64,000 nucleotides of DNA from Aquilaria yunnanensis (taxonomy: Eukaryota > Streptophyta > Magnoliopsida > Malvales > Thymelaeaceae): the NCBI GenBank assembly GCA_039654915.1, contig CM077593.1, forward strand, positions 38,348,501-38,412,500, written 5' to 3'. The notes under the pieces are model-generated. The model was not told the origin of the DNA and searched no databases. It worked only from the letters and a program-made list of their open reading frames with translations. Both the position numbers and the translations under genes were made by a program. This document shows, in pieces, positions 20,111-32,515 of the stretch (position 1 is the stretch's first letter; the number at the start of each line of letters is the position of its first letter).

Positions 20111-22690
20111 TCCTAATGGTCAAACATGACCTTAAGTATGCCATACAAGAGCACACATTGCAACACCAACCCAATAGCTTGATTCATGGTCATGAAGGAA
20201 AACACTATGATCAAAGCTACAGTCCAGGTATCCATAGCTCTCCTAGACAAGTCTCCAACTACTGCCTGCAAACTTCAACTATAAGTCTCGGCCAATCAAG
20301 GAATAAGACTTGTAAATGAATCAAAATGCTAAGCCAAGCACGCATTGGCACATACCTTGCAAAACAAGCAAAATATAAACACTAAGCACACACACAAGCA
20401 GCTTAGCCCTACTCAGGCCGAATGTCCTTGCCTGAAAAATAAAGGATGGGCAATGAGCATATAACTCAGTAGGATTCACTTAAAACATATACAACTCATA
20501 TTGAGTCTATTTAGTTAAGCTGAGTAATCACTCAAAGCTTAACCTCCCATTAGTTAGCTCAACCTGCAAAACAAACACCAAGACAAGAAAAACAGGCATA
20601 TACATATATAAAACAGATAAATAAGTCAAATATTTCATAAGTGGGGTTAGCATGCACAAGGAAACACCAAAGCACACAAGTACACACACACCCTCCACCA
20701 TGTTGCTCTCGGCCATATAAGCCATACATGTACCCATGTGCATTTCTTGCACACAAACTTACCAATACACCATTTCCATTTGGAGCTCCCAAAATGCCAA
20801 GCAAATAGGCCACATTTACTTGCATTTCTAGTACATGTACCATAGTTAATTAGCTAATCAACAGAACAACCAAGTATAACCATTAAGCCCATCAAGTAAC
20901 TAAGGTCATATGGCACATTTAACCATCACTTAGCCACTCTAGACACTTGAATCATGGTGTACATTACCAAGCAAAGTCAAGTGCCAGTGAACCCTACCTC
21001 AATAGCTCTTGGTTACAACCAAGCTTCAAGTATCCAAGTGTTCCTCAACCTCAATGCCTAGGATAATAACACATAGGCATCATTAACACACAATCATGGA
21101 TTAAACTACCATGTCTCATATGAAGAACACTAAGTTACACACACTTAAGCTCTCGGCCAAAAAGCTCAATTCCATATATATGTGTTACTCATCATTCCAA
21201 CACACCACATGATATTCTAATCATCAATGAATATCATCTATGGCCTTAATTCCAATTAACCAAGTGAAATGCACCGTTCCACTCTATTCCAAGCTTTTGG
21301 CCAAAATTGCCCATCTCACATAACAATGTTCCTCATCAACTCAATCCATTATATAATCACCAAATCATCAATAAGGCTTACTCATGGCACAATTTCCATG
21401 TTACCAAGTAAAGGACACTCAACACATTAATCCAAGGTCTCGGCCATAGTGCCCATTTGCACACATCAATGTTCTTCATCATTTCAAACCAACATACATT
21501 CACTAACTCATCATTTATCAATAATCATGGCATCAAGGCCAGGTAAACACATGAAGAACATGATTTACCTCACAAAGCACTTTTCGGCCAAACTTAAACT
21601 TGCTCAACTTGATGTTCTTCACCCAAACTTGCCTAACACAAGAACAAATAGGCAACAACAATACTTAGTCATGGATTAATTTCCATGGAATGCAAGAAGA
21701 ACACCAAGTTTATTTACTCAACACATTCGGCCAAACTAAGTTTCCACATTAACATATAATTTGCTCAATTCACCTAGCTTAATCATCACTTGAGCAATCA
21801 ATACCCTTGTTCATGGAAGAAATACCATGGATTCAAGGAAAAACTCAAGGATTACCTCAACCTTAGGTTGAATCCTTCTCGGCCTTTGCTTGATTCTTCA
21901 AGAACAACTTGAAATTCAAGTAGTCTAGCACCGAAATCAAACTCTCAAGCTTGAATCCTTCACCCAAGCTCCACACTCCTTCAATGAATCTTGAAACCGA
22001 GACCAAGTTTGAGAGAACTCAAGAATATAAGCTAGATAAGCTTTCGGTCAACTGAAGAAATAATGTCAAGGTAAATGGCTTGACTAGTTTCGGCCGAATC
22101 AACTTGGGTTTTAGTTAGCTAAAAGGCTAACTTTGGCTTCCATTTTCTTGCATGAAGCAATGATGCCCTCAAGTCTATATAATCACAATGTCGCCCTTAA
22201 AACTTGTGTCTAATATGTCATTCAATTCACACCTTGGCCCATAATGCCAAGCAAATAAACAACACAAGTACCAATGTGTAATAAGGACCCATGCATAACC
22301 GGCCATGTAACTAGTCAAACAACTAATTAGTTTAACTATTAACTAGTGAATAGTACACTAGTGGTAAACAAAACATGACTAGCAATCATTGTTGTCCCCC
22401 AAAATTGGTCTAGTCTTGCACTAGTCATCATAAAAGTTTGCATGGCCGAAATCTCCATCTCAAATTTGATAGTTTTAATTGTACCACTCATCTAAGTGTA
22501 CAATTTGGTCCCCTTTCTCTGTTTTCTGTCAGTTTTCCCACAATTCCTTCTCATGTGCAATTTGACCCTAAAAGTCTCCAGCTTTACACTTAGGTCACTA
22601 CATTAGTTTCTATAGTTCCTCTTACTCTCCCCTTTCTGTTTCCTCTTGCTTCCTTGGTTCTCCTTGGCCTAAGCCAAGCACTTGGGAGGT
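20111..22690 (-). repeat. Second chromovirus-type LTR fragment, opposite strand
   Basis: AT-rich and non-coding. Read on the minus strand, it has TACTGAGTTATATGCTCATT near 20472-20453 followed by a pyrimidine tract ending TTTTTCAG/GC, the LTR layout described for 474-522, although the stem is only 4 bp here. It ends on the right where the pol of element F begins abruptly near 22690. Short frames have no domain. Family assignment is an inference from this one motif. Confidence 0.4.
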
Positions 22691-25600
22691 GCCTAACATT
22701 CGGGGTGCAAAGTCAGCCTTTCGGAGAACGAGGTCTCCTTTCTTGATTCCCTTTGCCCTGGCTCGTAAGTTTATAGTCGTGGCCACTCTTTGCTGAAAAG
22801 CTTTTCTTCTCAGCTCAGCTATTTCTCTGTGTTCGCTGACAAGGTCAAGCTTGGTTCTTAAGCCGAGGTCATTTCCACTTTCATCGAATACTTGCACCCG
22901 TACCGACGGTTGCACGACTTCGATCGGGATGATGGACTCTGTACCGAACACGAGTGAAAAGGGGGTCTACCCTGTGGCTCTTCGGGGTGTTGTTCGGTAA
23001 CTCCATAACACGCTTTGGAGCTCTCCCGGCCATTTCCCCTTTGCTTCCCCCAGTCTCTTTTTTAGACCGTCTTTTATGGTCCTGTTAGATACTTCTATCT
23101 GCCCGTTGCTTTGGGGATGAGCTACTGGGGCGAAGTGCATTTTTGTTCCGAGGTCACTGATCAATTCCTGGAATCCTTTATCTGTGAACTAGGACCCATT
23201 ATCAGCTACAAGTACCTTTGGTATGCCGAATCTGCATACAATGTTTTTCCATACGAACTTCTGCACTTCCTTTGCCGAGACGGTCGCCAGGGGTTCTCCC
23301 TCGACCCATTTGGAGAAATAGTCTACTGCTACCACGCAGAATTTTACATCGCCAGGGGCTGTTGGGAGTGGCCCAATGAGGTCTATGCCCCAGATTGCAA
23401 AGGGCCAAGGATAATCAGCCGAAGTCACCAATTCCGAGGGTCTCCTCTGGATATTTGCGTGTCTTTGGCAATTACCGCATTTTCGGACGAACTCCCTAGC
23501 GTCCTTTCTCAGGGTGGGCCAAAAGTATCCTTGGTGAAGTATTGCTGCTGCAAGGGCGTCGGTTCCGATGTGCGAACCACAAGCGCCTTCGTGTACTTCT
23601 TCGAGGATCATTTCAGTATCCTCTTCGCCAACACACCTCTGTAGTGGATTTGCATATCCCTACCGATATAATTCTTTGCCAATTAGGAAGAATCGGCCTG
23701 AGCGTCTTCAGATTTTGGCAGCTTCACTATTGCCTTCGGGGAGCATATTGTCGGCGAGATATCTTTTTGTCGGGTCTTTCCAGCCTTTTCCCGAAGTTGA
23801 TATGCTCAGCACTGTGATGCTCGGGTGGCTTAGCACCTCGGTGCATGCTTTAGATTTTGCCAAGCAATCTGCCTTGACATTAGCTCACTGAGGCACGTTT
23901 TCGATTCGTACGGTGTCGAACTCCCGGATGAGTTTTGCCACCAACTCATGGTATTTTGCCAAGGTTGGGTCCTTTGCCCCATAGTCTCCTGCCCTTTGTT
24001 GTAGTACCAGCTGGGAATCGCTGTGGGCTTTCAAGTTTTTTATGCCAATTTTTCTAGCCAGGCGCAATCCTGCTATGAGGGCTTCATACTCCGCCATATT
24101 GTTAGTGACGTTAAAGCCGAACTTGATACTCTTCATCACTTCTAGGCCTTCAGGACCCCTAATGAATATGCCAGCTCCCTGGTGTTCGGACCCCGAGGCT
24201 CCGTCAACATGCAAGGTCCATTCGGGCTCACCTTTTACTGGATTCGGATGGCTATCCTCGGTAGTGGGTACTTCGGTGATGAAATCTGCCAGTTCTTGAG
24301 CTTTTATGGCTTTCTGAGGTTCATAAGTGATGTCGTGTTCGCCAAGCTCTATGCACCACTTGGAGAGCCTTTCGGAATGATCAACCTTTCTCATGCCATC
24401 CCGTAGTGGTAGACTACTTCAGACGATGATAAGGTGAGCCTGAAAGTATGCTCGTAGCCTTCTCCCTGCTATCACCAAGGCGTATATAGCTTTTTGCAAT
24501 AAAGGATACCTGATTTCGGTGCCATGCAAGGATTTGCTTACATAGTAGACCGGCCATTGCTTCGGCCCCTCTTCTTTCACAAGGACCGAGCTCACAGCCT
24601 TTTCTGTGACGGTGAGGTATAGCACAAGGGGTTCTCCCTCGCGAGGTTGTTGAAGAGTGGGCAGGCTGGCTAAGTAGATTTTGAGTTCTTCCCAGGCCTT
24701 TTGGCAGTCTTCATTCGAAAGATGATCATTATTTCCGAGGTTGTTTTCCTCTTTTGTTGCCTTAGTGAGGACCTTGAAGAATGGTCGACACCTGTCTCCA
24801 TACCTGGAAATAAATCTGTTAAGAAAGGTTATCCTTCCGGTGAGTCTCTACACATCCTTTATTGTGGCAGGAGTTCGGAACTCGTGCAGGGCCTTGATTT
24901 TTCCTGGGTTAGCATCAATGCCTCTTTCTGATACCATGTACCCAAGGAATTTTCCCGAGGTCACTCCGAAGATGCACTTTTCGGGATTGAGACGGATCCC
25001 GAAGGCTCTGAGCTGGTGGAAAGTTTCCTTTAGATTTGCGACGTGGTCATCAGGCAGCTTGCTTTTGACTATCATATCGTCGACATACACTTCCATGTTT
25101 CTCCCTATTTGGTCGTTAACGACCTTGCTCATCAACCTCTGGTAGGTGGCTCCTGCGTTTTTAAGCTCGATGGGCATTCTGACTTAGCAGTATGTTCCTC
25201 CCTCGGTGATGAAGGCGGTTTTTTCTGCATCCTCGGGGTCCATCCTTATTTGATGCTACCCACTGAAGGCGTCTAAGAAACTTAGGAGCCCGTACTCGGT
25301 AATTGAGTCTACCAATTGGTCTATCGGTGGGAGGGGGTATGAGTCTTTTGGGCAAGCATCGTTCAAATTTCTGAAGTCGATGCACATCCGGAGCTTACTG
25401 CTTCGTTCTTTTGTGGCGATAACCACATTACTCAACCATTTGGGGTATTTGACCTCCCTGACGACACCAGCGTCTAACAAGCGCTGCACTTCGGTTTTGA
25501 CAAAGTTACTTTTATCGACCGGCATGCTCCATTTCTTTTTTCGGACAGGTTTTGCCTCGGGATTAACTTTAAGGCTATGCTATATTACGCTAGGGTTTAT

Positions 25601-28013
25601 CCCTGGCATATCTTTCAATGAGTAGGCAAATAGATCTTTATTTTCCAGTAAACAAGATACAAGTTTTTTCTTATCACCTTCAGCCAAGCTCTTCCCTATT
25701 CGGGTAATTTGACCTGGGACAAGTTCTACTGTTTCCATTTCCGCTTTCACGGGATCTCCTTCCTTGCCCTTCTCTGGTGCCTTTGCCTCCATCGTTTGTG
25801 CGAAGTTGTTTGCCGGAGCTTTTCGTGCCTTTACAAACACCTTTCTTACTTCGCCTTGATCTGTGAAGATCTCTGCATCTCCATCCTTGGTTGCGAAAGT
25901 GACCGTCAAGTACTTCACATCAGGGCGAATGTGCAGATTTCCCTGTGTCTGTCTCCCAAGGATGGCGTTGTACGATGAAAGGACATCCATGACAATAAAC
26001 TTCGCCATTGTCGAGGTGTAAAGTTCAGCAGTCCCTTCTACCGAAGTTCCTTTCATCACTAAGGGGAGATCGATCCATCCGAGGACAGGCAGTTCGGACG
26101 GTCCTACCCTAAAAGTAGGCGAGGTGACGGGCTTGAGGTCGCTGCTAGATATGCCCAAGTTCGGTAGTAAGTGCGAGAACAGGATGTCAGCGTTCGATCC
26201 GTCGTCGAGCAGCACTCTCTGGACGTCCCAGTTCCCTATCATCGCCATGATCAGCAGCGGATCGTCATGGGGAAAGATGACGGTGGATCCATCCCTGTGG
26301 GCCAGTTTCTTTGTCGGATTCTGATATTCCATGACTGCTATTTCTTTGGCTTTCCTCTTTCTTTCCGAGGATGCGAGCCCCGTTGTGATTGTTTGTATTA
26401 CTCCTGCCGGAGGTGGAGGGTGCCTCTTCGGACTTCGATTTCTCCGCTTGTCAGAGTCATAGTCCTCATCTTCGGCCTTTTCTTCATCATCTTTTCTTCC
26501 ATTTGGGGAAGGCATCCGCAGATATCGTTGAAGTTGGCCCAGTTTTATTAGCGACTCTATGTACTTCTTCAGTTGGAAGCAATCTTCGGTGGCATGGCCG
26601 TGGTCGCGGTGAAACTGCCAGAACTTCTTTATGTTTTTCTTGTTATCAGCGGTCATGGCCCTTGGCCGTCGAATCTGTGTCTCCTCCCTTTCCATCTTCA
26701 TGAGGATGTTTGTCCGTGTAGTGTTCAGGGGTGCCAAAGCTGGGAGTTTCCTTCCCCGCATTCTCTGAGGTCGGCCTGCCTGTTCAGTTGGATGCCGAGT
26801 TTGCTGGTTGGACCCTTCGGCGCGGGCGTGATCGGACTTCGGCCCGCCCATTCTCAGCTCCTCGGCGGTCATGTGCTGTTCGGCCCTTCGGTAAAATTCA
26901 TCGAGTGTGTCCGGGGGGTCCTTAGAGAACTCGTAAAACAACTGCGACTCCTTCCGAAGGCGTCGTGTCATGGCGAGAATGCGTATTTCAGGCCAAAAAT
27001 CTGGGACGCTCAAAGATTCCCTGTTAAACCTTTCGTAATAGTGATGGATGGTTTCTCCATTTCTTTGCTCTATGTCGAACATCTATACAGGCATTTTCGC
27101 CGTTGGCCGACTTCCAATAAATTGCTATGTGAAGGCCATGGATAACTCCTGGAACCCCGTGATGGTTCCTGGAGCCAATGAGTTATACCACGCAGTTGCT
27201 GGTCCTGTGATGGTGACCTCAAAACATTTGCACAAGGTAGCATCATCGGCTCCGTGCATTATCATGCTGCGTCTATACTTTGTCAGATGGGCCTGTGGGT
27301 CAGTGCGGCCATCATAGATCTCTAGCCGAGGTACCGTGAAGTCGCCTGGCATGGCTGCCTCAACTACAGTTTGGGTGAACGGGGACTCATCCTCGTAGAA
27401 GGTTCCCGACAGCCTAGCCCAGACGGGTTTGCGGGCTACCTATTTCTCCACCCTGTCTAGTCTCGCTAGTATCCTCTCCATAAGGATCGTGGCATTAGGC
27501 TCATCCTCTGGGAAGGGAGATTGTCGGCGCCTCTTGGGGGAGCGAGCTCGGCGTCGAGGGGACAGGGACCTCGCCTCAGGCGATGAACTCCTTCGCTGTG
27601 AGACTTTGGGTCGCTTCGAGCTTGTTTGTCTTGCAGGCGGTTTTTCGAGGGGTATGTTTTCCGTAGAGGACTCTTCACGTGGGTCCCCGCTTCCCGAACC
27701 TTGATGGTTCGATTTGGGGCTTTTCTCCCGAAGGTGTCCTGGTGTGGGAGGCCTTTGGGCCGAAGCTTGTTGTGGCCACCTTCGGTCTATCTACTGTGTC
27801 ATTTCAGCTATGCCAGAACGCTGAAAGTCCCATAGAAAGCTCATAGTAATGACTAGAGGGCGGTTTTCCTCGGGCACAGAAGTCCCTGGGAATGTTTGCT
27901 CAGCGGCCGGTTGATCCTCAGGCGCGGATGGGGACCTCGGGAGTCCCTTGTCCTTAGAACGCCGAGTTTCAACGACGGTGACCTCAGAGCGGGTTCCCAC
28001 AGACGGCACCAAA
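22691..28013 (-). pseudogene. gag-pol: Gag-pol remnant of element F
   Basis: Collinear with A and B but split by many stops and shifts. Gag N-terminus near 28045-27791, gag core (27352-27125 and from 27082), knuckle reading WQFHRDHGHATEDC (first Cys replaced by Trp), and protease LLDDGSNADI. Reverse transcriptase pieces (25525-25256 and 25177-24848, YVDD kept), RNase H pieces (24625-23885), integrase zinc domain and core (23611-22967), and the last integrase segment ending at 22690. MPFGLKN reads MPIELKN. The loss of a knuckle Cys and the interrupted reverse transcriptase mark it as dead. Confidence 0.88.
27992..28011 (-). other. Primer binding site of element F
   Basis: Minus-strand TGGTGCCGTCTGTGGGAACC, one base different from A, B and D, 2 bp inside the LTR end GGCATCA. 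Confidence 0.75.
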
Positions 28014-28779
28014 TGATGCCGGTCAGCATCTTCGTGGAGTGACATTGAGACTTGTAGAGGGACCTCTCGAGAGGGAAACCGCCTGGAGTCCCGAACTGCC
28101 CAGGGGAGGGCGCCTGAAAAGCTCAGAAGAAAGGGTTAGGAGGTCCCCGGGGTGTGTTTCCGGGGAGGAGCCTCCGACGCCCAAGTCAGTGTCCTAAAGG
28201 AAAATAAGGGAGGAGCACTGAAAAGTAGAACGGCCTTGCCTGTTTGTGTTTTTTCAAGGAGAGGAGTCTGCTCAAGGATCCATCCCATGCCCAGGTTTAT
28301 TTCCTGGTATTTATAAGAGTATTCAGCCCGTTCAGATCATGACACGTGTTCGGTCAGATCTTTCCTGACTTTCTGGGCGTAGGGGACAAGTAGCCGGTGG
28401 CAGGTTTCTTGAGCCTTGAACCGAGACAGGTCATGATGGGACCTGGATTGCGCCGGTGTGTCAGACCGCCATTTGGGGCGGCCTGTAACGTCTGTGGGCG
28501 ACATGTCAGAGGCTCCTTAAATGCTCATGCCGTACTCCCGAAGTCCCTGGACGAGGTCGTCCTCTGGCGCGGATGATGCCCCTTCGGGAAATATGCCCAT
28601 AGTTCGGGGAGTTCCCTGATTCAGGGTTCCGCCTTGAGGATATCCTCTTCGGTTTGCAGTAGCTGATTCTCCATCTCCGCAGGCGATCTGTTTAGTACCT
28701 CGGGGGAGCTAATAATATCCTCGCATTCCCTGATGCTTCGAGTTTGGGTCAGATAGAGGTGATAGCCCTTCGGCTATCA
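28014..28779 (-). repeat. Element F 5' LTR
   Basis: 766 bp from TGATGCCGG (28014) to GGCTATCA (28779). It is diverged from the A/B/D LTRs but keeps the terminal palindromes, the G-box block (CACGTG 28343-28348), a TATTTATAA-type core, the GACTTGGGCGTCGGAGG box and the GC-rich hairpin. The right flank is GGCAG. The partner LTR is not in the window. Confidence 0.85.
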
Positions 28780-29653
28780 GGCAGGACGTCAGGGTAGAGA
28801 GCCTCCGTCAGTAGGGAACCTGCAAGGACTCAGCAAAAGAGAAGGTTAGGAGTTTCCCCTGAGTGTTTTTTCGGGGAGGAGTCTCCGACGCCCAACTCAG
28901 TGTTTGGAGGTGGAAGATAAGCAGAGGAGGCAAGGATTGCCTTTTCTTGGAGAGAACCCCCTTACCTGTGATGCCTCCCGAATATTTATAGGGAGGTAGA
29001 TAGGAGAAATTCGTTCGCCACAAGCCGCTCAGATCATGACACGTGATCGGCCAAATGTGATTCGTACCTTCAGAGAGAAGGGGAGCTTCTAGCCGACCGT
29101 AGGCCGCCCAGCCGAAAGCGTAAGCAGCACTTGGACGGCGTGTCAAAGCGTGTCTCGGGCCGGCGTGTCGGGGGCCAAATGAGTACGGTGTGTCAGAGAC
29201 TCCCTAGTTGTCTGGTTATGCGCCCACGTGGCCTTTTGAGGTGGCCGAACTCCCCCAGGGCCCAGAGTTTCCTCTATGAGAGGGGCGTCTTCGGAGGGAG
29301 GTCCCTCATTTTATATGAGACACCTTCGGCTGAACTCTCCCGAGGTCAGGCTCGGGTTCTTGGTGACGGTACTTCGAGATCGTTCCCCGAAGGTGGCCCC
29401 AAAAAGTATCCGAAATTGGTCTTGGGCGCGCGAGGTTGATGGGAAGTCACCCTTGGGAAGGATGATGACTCTTCCTGACCGAACTTGGTCCTAGGGGTTT
29501 GACGAAGGCAACACTTATCCAGCCTGCTCGAGGGTGTTCTGAGGCCCTCTCTTTGCTGAGGTCTGGTCGTTTGTTCGGACCAAAGGTGATGCGTTGGCCC
29601 ATGATGGCGTATACGCGTGAGGTCCTTCAGGGGTGATTGCACTTCGGCTATCA
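28780..29653 (-). repeat. Partial Tat LTR, interrupted by F
   Basis: It has the G-box block (CACGTG 29040-29045), a TATTTATAG core near 28983-28991, a GAGTTGGGCGTCGGAG box near 28890 and an LTR start at 29653 (minus-strand TGATAGCCGAAGTGC). It lacks the expected U5 terminal part, because F lies there. F was probably inserted into this LTR; the other half is not seen left of F. Confidence 0.75.
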
Positions 29654-30296
29654 CCCGTCTTACCAAGGTCATTCCCAAGTATTTATAAGAGGGTGTAGGG
29701 ATGAGTCAGTTTGACAAAACTAGGTTAGATCATGACACGTGTTCGGTCTGATGCAGTGCGTACCTTCAGAGATGGGTATCTCAAACTGGCCATAGGCTGT
29801 TCTGGCCAGAGTTAGGGCCGTGTGGGAGGCATTTGTGTCAGGGGTGTGTGCGAGGTCTCTGTGTTAGAGGCTCCTTAACTATTTTTGTCACCTCCACAAA
29901 ACCTCTTCGGAGAAAGAGACCCCTTCGGGGTAAGAAGGCCCTACGGAATAGAAGGCCTCCTTAGGCTTGATATAGCCTCCTAGGGCTACTAGGAGAGGCC
30001 TTTTGGCAGAGTGTGCTCTTTCGGAATATGCTTCTTCCTTGCCGAGGGTTGGGATATACATTCCCAAAGTTGGTGAACTCGCTCATTCGACGGTGGTAGT
30101 GCCCAACCTTTCCGGGGTCAGTCCCATTCTCAATGGAGGGAAGTGCTGGGTTACCGAGGTTAGGGGATCGAGGGCAGTGTGAGCCCCTCTTTCCAGAGGT
30201 TGGTTGCTCGTCCTTTCCTAGGGTGGTGCTGGTCTACCATGAGGGTGGTGCTTATTAGAACTTGGGAATTCTACGGGTAATAGCCCTTGGCTATCA
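29654..30296 (-). repeat. Partial Tat LTR, third subfamily
   Basis: It starts on the minus strand at 30296 with TGATAGCCAAGGGCTATTA and has the G-box block (CACGTG 29736-29741) and a TATTTATAAG core near 29678. It then stops at the end of the previous LTR, so the downstream third is missing. It lies in a chromovirus LTR whose sequence resumes at 30297 (flank ATAAG). Confidence 0.7.
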
Positions 30297-31545
30297 ATAA
30301 GCAATGTGACCTTTATTAAAACCTGAATCCAAAGACACTAAACCACGAAAACCACAATGCATATATACAAGATATAGCAAACAAATGGAGCAGCTACTCA
30401 CAACCAACAAACACATGAAATGTGGTAGCAACATATAGCATAGGTTAGTCCATGAAACACATAATAAACACAACCAAATCACTATGGCAGCCCTCTTCAA
30501 GCTAATGCTTGATCTTAGGAGTATTTTAACACTAGTTAGTACTAACTTTGGGTTCTAGAAACCCTCATTTCACAACCATTGTGCACTTCACACTAGGTCA
30601 CAAAACCTTCAATAAGTGTACTCCTTTCACTAAGGTTGGTTCAAAAAGCTCATGACTCTCTTCCAAGCTTAGCCCTAGCTCCTTGGTTGCTTGAAAATAT
30701 ATAAAATAACCCATGAGAGCAAGAGATCCCTCACCAAAGTGGGTAGGTCGAAAATCAAGCATGATCCTTGAAGCATCCAAGCAATAGCTCTACTTTGCTT
30801 CCAATTGCTTCCTTTAGCCTTCAATTTCAATCAATTGCAAGTTTGAAGCTATGGTGGCTATAGAGTAAGTGTGGCTATGTTCTTTGGCTGGAGGAGGCCA
30901 AAAATGGGAGAGTGATAAGCAAATTGGCCACTTAAATGACCTTAAATGAGCTTAAGGGCACAAAACACACTAAACAAGCTTAACCTTGCTTTATGTCATT
31001 TTCCTTCTCACTAATTATGGTTTCTTTTTCTTAAAATCATTGGTACACATGTGCCCAACATATTTGACCCATTTATCAAGCCTTGGCTTGAGGCCCCATG
31101 ATGGGATAACCCCACAATTCCACCCTTTGATGTAAGTCAAAACCTTGAACAGTTTAAGGTTTACACTAGGACATTTAGGTCCTTAATGCCTTTAGTGTGT
31201 CCTTATTCCAAAGTTGTCTTCCATGAGCAATTTGGTACTCTAATAGAACTTTTATATGATTCATATACTTCCCATCATTCTCCAAAGCTCTTTTGTGAAA
31301 GTTTCACAATTAAGTACCTAAATTTCGAAAACATTACAAAAAAAGTCCATAGGTTGCTTGAAAAACAAGCAATCCTTAAGGCTTTTCTTGGGGGCCAAGT
31401 TACCAACTTGGAACACTTTTAAGGAGGTGTTGATCTTGCCTTTTAGTCCCCACACTTCAATAAATATGGTGAGAATTACACAATATAATGGCTTTTAGCC
31501 ATTATGACACACTTGTAATTCTTCCATTTTTGTGAGTTGGTAATA
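30297..31545 (-). repeat. 3' LTR of chromovirus I (partial)
   Basis: The reverse complement matches, by eye, 39015-40240 and 1602-2100. The LTR start near 31545 reads TATTACCAACTC, a mutated form of TGTTACCACCTC. It follows immediately after the pol terminus of chromovirus I, which links this LTR family to a chromodomain-bearing element. It is cut at 30297 by a Tat LTR before the conserved hairpin. No gene is seen. Confidence 0.75.
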
Positions 31546-31616
31546 ATCCTCCGCCCCTTCAAAATTTTGGTCCTCCAAAATAGCCTTTAGCTTTGGGTAT
31601 TCTTTAGGAAACCTTT
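31546..31616 (-). pseudogene. pol: Chromovirus I pol C-terminus (left piece)
   Basis: Minus-strand frame reading FPKEYPKLKAILEDQNFEG, the tail that follows the chromodomain in this family. It joins in frame, across element G and its CCTTT duplication, with the piece at 58116-58425. It runs almost directly into the 3' LTR, as in other Tekay/Del elements. Confidence 0.7.
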
Positions 31617-32499
31617 TGATAGCCGAACGGCTATCGCCCCCTGAAGGATTTCACATGTGTGCACCACCCTTGGCCAGTGCACCACCTCCGGTCGAAACAG
31701 ACACGACGAGGTCCCAACAAAAGGAAGGCATCAGCACCCTCGGACAGGTCGGATAGGCGCTACTCTCAGAAAACCCATGGGGCCGACTTCGGATGGAAGG
31801 GGTCACCACCATTCTTGAGGAAGACCTCGCGCCAACCTCGCGTACCAAAAGACCACCTTCGGATACTCTTTGGGCCACCCTCTTGACTGCTCTCACGAAG
31901 CACCATCATCAGGTACCTGAGCCTAACCTCGAGAGAGCCCAACTGAAGGAGCCTTAAGGGACCTCCCTCCAAAGGAGGTCATATCCCCGAAGGAACCGTG
32001 TACTCCGAAGGAGTTCGATCCCCCAAAAAGGCCACGCTAGCATACGACGAAATGGCTAAGGAGTCTCTGACACACCATACTCGTACGACGCCGACACGCC
32101 TTCCTCGGACAGGCTCTAGCATGCCGCCCTAGGCTCCTGACCAAGCAGCCTATAACCAGCTAAAGGCCCCCCACTCTCGAAGGTATGGACCACATCCGAC
32201 CAAACACGTGTCATGATCTAGGCCAGTTGTGGCAAATGGACTTCTCCTGTACGCCTCCCTATAAATATTCGGGAAACGTCCCAGGTAAAGAGATTCGGCT
32301 CTAAGAGGAAAATCTCTTTACTCCTTGCTCAGTCTCCCTTTCCAAACACTGACTTGGGCGTCGGAGGCTCCTCCATCGGAAAAGCATTCCGGGGACCTCC
32401 TAACCCTCGTTCTTTAAGCGTTTCAGGCAGTCTCTCCTAGCAGGGTCCATCATCCAGACGTCCCCCCACCGAAAGTTTCTGCTCCAGGCTCATCATGTT
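31617..32499 (+). repeat. Element G 5' LTR (end deleted)
   Basis: It begins TGATAGCCGAACGGCTATCG and matches 57213 onward. G-box block with CACGTG at 32205-32210, TATAAATATT core near 32271, GACTTGGGCGTCGGAGG box near 32354. Compared with the 3' LTR, the last 30-odd bases and the start of the primer binding site are missing. Confidence 0.85.
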
Positions 32500-32515
32500 C
32501 CCATCTATGGGAACC
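32500..32515 (+). other. Remnant primer binding site of G
   Basis: CCCATCTATGGGAACC corresponds to the right part of TGGCGCCGTCTGTGGGAACC, with the left part deleted and two changes. Priming would be impaired. Confidence 0.5.

Larger units (their letters stand above)
22691..28779 (-). mobile_element. Tat-lineage element F, 3' truncated
   Basis: A minus-strand element with 5' LTR 28014-28779, primer binding site 27992-28011 and gag-pol down to about 22690, where the integrase C-terminus breaks off. The 3' end of pol, any antisense gene, the polypurine tract and the 3' LTR are missing. The protein resembles A and B but differs at many positions and is full of stops, and the LTR is a different subfamily, so F is an older relative. 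Confidence 0.88.

Noticed and set aside
29131..29678. Frames of about 100 codons near the stacked LTRs
   Set aside because: They fall in Tat U3 sequence between the G-box block and the LTR start; no domain.
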